Source of the DNA: an uncultured Phascolarctobacterium sp.
GTDB lineage: Bacteria > Bacillota > Negativicutes > Acidaminococcales > Acidaminococcaceae
Length of the DNA stretch: 36,945 bases
Direction of reading: 5' to 3'
NCBI GenBank assembly: GCA_949295115.1
Contig: CASFJU010000015.1
Coordinates: forward strand, 1-36,945
Shown here: positions 34,264-36,945 of the stretch, in pieces
Numbering within the stretch: the stretch's first letter is position 1
How the letters are laid out: each line of letters begins with the position of its first letter
The notes under the pieces: model-generated
The model's input: only the letters and a program-made list of their open reading frames with translations
What the model was told of the DNA's origin: nothing
Databases searched by the model: none
Translations under genes and position numbers: made by a program

Positions 34264-34389
34264 ATGGGTGCAACTGAAAAAGCCATCATTATGATGTGCG
34301 TAGCTCTGCCGACCATGTTTGTTGTTATTGGACTTTTCGTTGGTTTAACGAAAATGCTTCACAAATCTTTCCCGGCAGAAGAAGATTAA
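34264..34389 (+). CDS. One-helix membrane peptide, probable detached anchor of the decarboxylase
   Basis: This 41-residue ORF has a very good ribosome site (GGAGGTG six bases before the ATG). It encodes a single membrane helix (about residues 7-30) followed by a short charged tail (K-M-L-H-K then E-E-D). The length, the M-C-V-A-L-P-T-M-F-V-V-I-G-L-F-V core and the position next to mmdB resemble the N-terminal anchor of OadG/MmdD delta subunits. I remember similar stand-alone peptides labelled OadG-related. The upstream 100-residue subunit lacks just this part. Assignment as anchor is an inference, but that it is a real gene is well supported. Confidence 0.75.
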   Translation: MGATEKAIIMMCVALPTMFVVIGLFVGLTKMLHKSFPAEED

Positions 34390-34495
34390 TTTAAAACCTG
34401 TGACTGAAGGTTTAATCAGTTATTAACTAGTTTATAAGCGAAAGCATCGGGTAGGGGAGACCTTACCCGGCGCCGGAGCTTAAAAGCCGTCAAGT

Positions 34496-34523
34496 AAATA
34501 CTTAACGGCATTATTATGTTTTT
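34496..34523 (+). terminator. Weak terminator or attenuator before the transporters
   Basis: The right half of a stem-loop (GCCGT-AAGTA with TACTT-ACGGC, arms from about 34486 to 34509, 2-base loop) is followed by ATTATTATGTTTTT. A second hairpin GGGTA/TACCC lies just upstream (about 34449-34469). Both are between the anchor peptide and the first transporter and would reduce read-through. Confidence 0.5.
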
Positions 34524-34563
34524 AGCTCTATTGGGCTAATTTATGAAGATTGGAGTGACGAAA

Positions 34564-35910
34564 TTGGATATTTCACTTCCTGCATTAATGTCCATCCTCG
34601 CATTAGTTATTCTTGTAGGTATTTCCTGCGTGAATGAGGATCTTAACGTAGGCTTCCTTGGTATTGCATTCGGCATTATCGTAGGCGGCATCTTCGGCGG
34701 AACTCCCGCAACCAAAATTATGGGTGCATTCCCGCTGAGCCTGTTTATGATTCTGGTTGGCGTAACCTTCCTTTTTGGTATGGCGCAAACCAACGGCACC
34801 ATGGAAAAACTCACTGCTTATTCCATCCGTGTCTGCAAAGGTAACACTGCTTTAATTCCTATCATTATCTTTTTACTTTCCGACTTCCTGACTACTATCG
34901 GACCTGGCAACATCGCAGGCTGCGCTTTGATGGCCCCTGTTGCTATGGCTATCGCAGGCAAAGTTAGAATGCCTGCATTCCTGATGACCCTGCTTGTTGT
35001 AGGTGCCTGCAACGCGGCTGCATTCTCTCCGTTTGCACCGACCGGCATCATTTCCAACGGCATCATCGCTAAAGTAGCTCCTGAACTCGGTATCCCGGCT
35101 ACTGACCTTGACGCACTTGCATGGATGGTATACTTCAAATCCACCATTGCTCAGGGCTTCGTAACTGTAGTAGGCTTCCTGGTAATGGGCGGTGCTAAAT
35201 GGCTGAAAGAACAGAAAGGTGCTTCTCTTGACATCGACGAACTGGCTCCGAAACCGGAACCGTTCAACGCTGCACAGAGCACCACTCTTGCTATCGTAGC
35301 TATTCTGGTTCTTTTGGTAGTTGTTCCTGGCCTGCCTGGTATTAAAGGTACCCTGCCGAAAATGCTTACCAACATGCTTTCTAACGTTGGTTCGATTTCC
35401 TTCGTACTTTCCATCATTCTGATGCTCACCGGTTATGGTGACTCCAAAGCTGCTGTAAAAGTTATGCCTTGGTCCGTTATTATGATGGTTTGCGGTGTAT
35501 CCGTACTTATCGACGTTATGGATAAATCCGGTGGTCTTAACTTCCTCGTACAGATCATGTCTTCTGTTGCAGGCCCGACCACTATCTGCTTCTGGGCAGC
35601 CTTTGTTCCGGCAGTTCTGTCTGCATACTCCAGCTCCTCTGGCGTAATCATGCCGATGTTCCTGCCGATGACTCCTGGTTTGGTAGAATTGACCGGTGGC
35701 GATGCTATCTCCATCATCTCTGCTATCAACGTAGGTTCCCACCTGGTAGATACTTCTCCGCTTTCCACTCTCGGCGCATTGTGCATCGCAGCTGCACCTG
35801 AATATGAAGACAAAGGTATTCTGTTCCGTAAACTTTTGATTTGGGGCCTTTCCATGTCCATCGTTTCCGGTATCGTATGCTTTGTATTCTTCGGTGTGCT
35901 TGGACTGTAA
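34564..35910 (+). CDS. MatC-type dicarboxylate carrier (first copy)
   Basis: This 448-residue inner-membrane transporter has about twelve membrane segments. The N-terminal part matches the MatC dicarboxylate-carrier domain, and the T-I-G-P-G-N-I-A-G-C and S-P-F-A-P-T-G motifs in re-entrant positions recall the ion-transporter (DASS/ArsB-like) superfamily. Succinate uptake is the natural role next to the succinate pathway, possibly with Na+ cotransport that would use the gradient made by the decarboxylase; this is inference. I chose TTG 34564 (GGAGTG upstream) because the paralogue downstream starts with ATG at the same residue; ATG 34543 would add seven codons. Confidence 0.85.
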   Translation: MDISLPALMSILALVILVGISCVNEDLNVGFLGIAFGIIVGGIFGGTPATKIMGAFPLSLFMILVGVTFLFGMAQTNGTMEKLTAYSIRVCKGNTALIPIIIFLLSDFLTTIGPGNIAGCALMAPVAMAIAGKVRMPAFLMTLLVVGACNAAAFSPFAPTGIISNGIIAKVAPELGIPATDLDALAWMVYFKSTIAQGFVTVVGFLVMGGAKWLKEQKGASLDIDELAPKPEPFNAAQSTTLAIVAILVLLVVVPGLPGIKGTLPKMLTNMLSNVGSISFVLSIILMLTGYGDSKAAVKVMPWSVIMMVCGVSVLIDVMDKSGGLNFLVQIMSSVAGPTTICFWAAFVPAVLSAYSSSSGVIMPMFLPMTPGLVELTGGDAISIISAINVGSHLVDTSPLSTLGALCIAAAPEYEDKGILFRKLLIWGLSMSIVSGIVCFVFFGVLGL

Positions 35911-35931
35911 GAAGTATAAGAATAATCTAAC

Positions 35932-36023
35932 GGTTATTTACTAATAACCCTTCAATTCTGAATGGTATTTTCGCAAAGTGAAATAATCCGATTTCACGCC
36001 CCAGCTATTTTATCCTAAAATAG
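35932..36023 (+). other. Hairpin-rich spacer between the two carriers
   Basis: Three perfect hairpins follow each other: GGTTATT/AATAACC (35932-35949), GTGAAAT/ATTTCAC (35978-35997), and CTATTTTA/TAAAATAG (36005-36023). The last abuts the ribosome site GGAGGG of the second carrier and shares its G. None has a T-run. They could tune expression of the two paralogues. Confidence 0.55.
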
Positions 36024-36036
36024 GAGGGACCAAACA

Positions 36037-36945
36037 ATGGATATTTCACTTCCTGCATTAGTGTCAATTCTCGCACTGGTTATTCTGGTAGGTATCTCCT
36101 GCGTTAACGAAGATCTCAACGTAGGTTTCCTCGGTATTGCATTCGGTATCATCGTTGGCGGCGTTTTCGCCGGCACCCCTGCTACCAAAGTTATGAATGC
36201 TTTTCCGCTTAGCTTGTTCATGATTCTGGTCGGCGTAACCTTCCTCTTTGGTATGGCGCAGACCAACGGCACCATGGAAAAACTTACTGCTTATTCCATC
36301 CGTGCCTGCAAAGGCAACACTGCCCTTGTACCTATCATTATCTACATTCTTTCTACTTTTATCACCACTATCGGACCTGGCAACATCGCAGGCTGCGCTC
36401 TGATGGCTCCTGTTGCTATGGCAATTGCTTCTAAAGTTAGAATGCCGGCATTCCTGATGACCCTGTTGGTTGTAGGTGCCTGCAACGGTGCAGCATTCTC
36501 TCCGTTTGCTCCTACCGGTATTATTTCTAACGGCATCATTGCTAAATGCGCTCCGGAGCTCGGCATTCCTGCCGATTACCTCAACACTCTGGCATGGAAA
36601 ATTCACTTCAACTCCACCATTGCACAAGGCTTCGTTAACATCGGCGGCTTCTTTGTAATGGGCGGTCTGAAATGGATCCGTGAACAGAAAGGCGCTGCTC
36701 TGGATATCGACGAACTGGCTCCGAAACCGGAACCGTTCAACGCTGCACAGAAAACCACTCTGTTGCTCGTATTCATCCTTATCCTCTTAGTAGTTGTTCC
36801 TGGTCTGCCTGGCGTTAAAGGCACTCTTCCGAAATACATCACCAACATGCTTTCCAACGTAGGTTCTATCTCCTTCGTTCTTTCTATCATCCTGATGCTC
36901 ACCGGTTATGGCGACTCCAAAGCAGCTGTTAAAGTAATGCCTTGG
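36037..36945 (+). CDS. MatC-type dicarboxylate carrier (second copy, cut by window end)
   Basis: The reading frame from ATG 36037 stays open for 303 codons to the edge of the window. It is clearly a paralogue of the preceding carrier: both begin M-D-I-S-L-P-A-L and share V-G-I-S-C-V-N-E-D-L-N-V-G-F-L-G-I-A, the T-I-G-P-G-N-I-A-G-C motif and nearly all following residues. Differences are conservative and concentrated in loops and in one segment near residues 100-110 and 190-210. The ribosome site is AGGAGGGA. The pair arose by tandem duplication; different affinity or substrate is possible. The real C-terminus lies outside the window. Confidence 0.85.
   Translation, partial: MDISLPALVSILALVILVGISCVNEDLNVGFLGIAFGIIVGGVFAGTPATKVMNAFPLSLFMILVGVTFLFGMAQTNGTMEKLTAYSIRACKGNTALVPIIIYILSTFITTIGPGNIAGCALMAPVAMAIASKVRMPAFLMTLLVVGACNGAAFSPFAPTGIISNGIIAKCAPELGIPADYLNTLAWKIHFNSTIAQGFVNIGGFFVMGGLKWIREQKGAALDIDELAPKPEPFNAAQKTTLLLVFILILLVVVPGLPGVKGTLPKYITNMLSNVGSISFVLSIILMLTGYGDSKAAVKVMPW

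Overview
The window looks like the chromosome of an anaerobic, diderm member of the Negativicutes. A succinate-fermenting, Phascolarctobacterium-like gut bacterium fits best. The reasons are Firmicutes-style regulation (T-box leader, NiCo riboswitch, strong AGGAGG ribosome binding sites) combined with an outer-membrane autotransporter, an electron-bifurcating-type [FeFe] hydrogenase, and a complete succinate-to-propionate pathway with a biotin-dependent sodium-pump decarboxylase. The genus is an inference from gene content; no 16S rRNA gene is present. I see no tRNA, rRNA, CRISPR array or insertion sequence.

Layout. 1-343: the 3' end of rpoC and its terminator. 344-5640: a 1588-residue autotransporter with its own promoter, followed by a ~150-nt nested inverted-repeat element and a terminator. 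5649-6352: a small helix-turn-helix protein, then a compact type I toxin-antitoxin locus (25-residue holin-like toxin and an antisense RNA), which is easily missed because the toxin is so short. 6367-10508: a metal-homeostasis island. A cation diffusion facilitator on the minus strand sits behind a NiCo (czcD) riboswitch and diverges from feoA-feoA-feoB and a Cys-rich FeoB-associated membrane peptide. 10528-13552: valS behind a T-box leader. 13580-16194: folC overlapping an O-antigen-ligase-type membrane protein.

16164-24676: a hydrogenase locus in two blocks. The first block is regulatory: DRTGG protein, RsbW-like ATPase, hydrogenase-like iron-sulfur protein, second DRTGG protein and PHP protein. 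The second block encodes a HydABC-type NAD-linked [FeFe] hydrogenase with an extra GHKL ATPase and an extra [2Fe-2S] protein.

24677-36945: a structured leader region, then succinate CoA-transferase, two-subunit methylmalonyl-CoA mutase, its MeaB chaperone, methylmalonyl-CoA epimerase, methylmalonyl-CoA decarboxylase subunits (alpha, a membrane-anchor-less delta/epsilon-like subunit, biotin carrier gamma, membrane beta), a 41-residue one-helix peptide, and two tandem MatC-type dicarboxylate carriers, the second cut by the window edge. Together these genes would take up succinate, convert it to propionate plus CO2 in a CoA-transfer cycle, and conserve the decarboxylation energy as a Na+ gradient. 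This cluster has the codon bias of highly expressed genes. The most notable items are the apparently split decarboxylase delta subunit, the type I toxin-antitoxin locus, the riboswitch-controlled efflux/Feo iron island, the unidentified structured leader before the CoA-transferase, and the sensory-looking hydrogenase accessory block.
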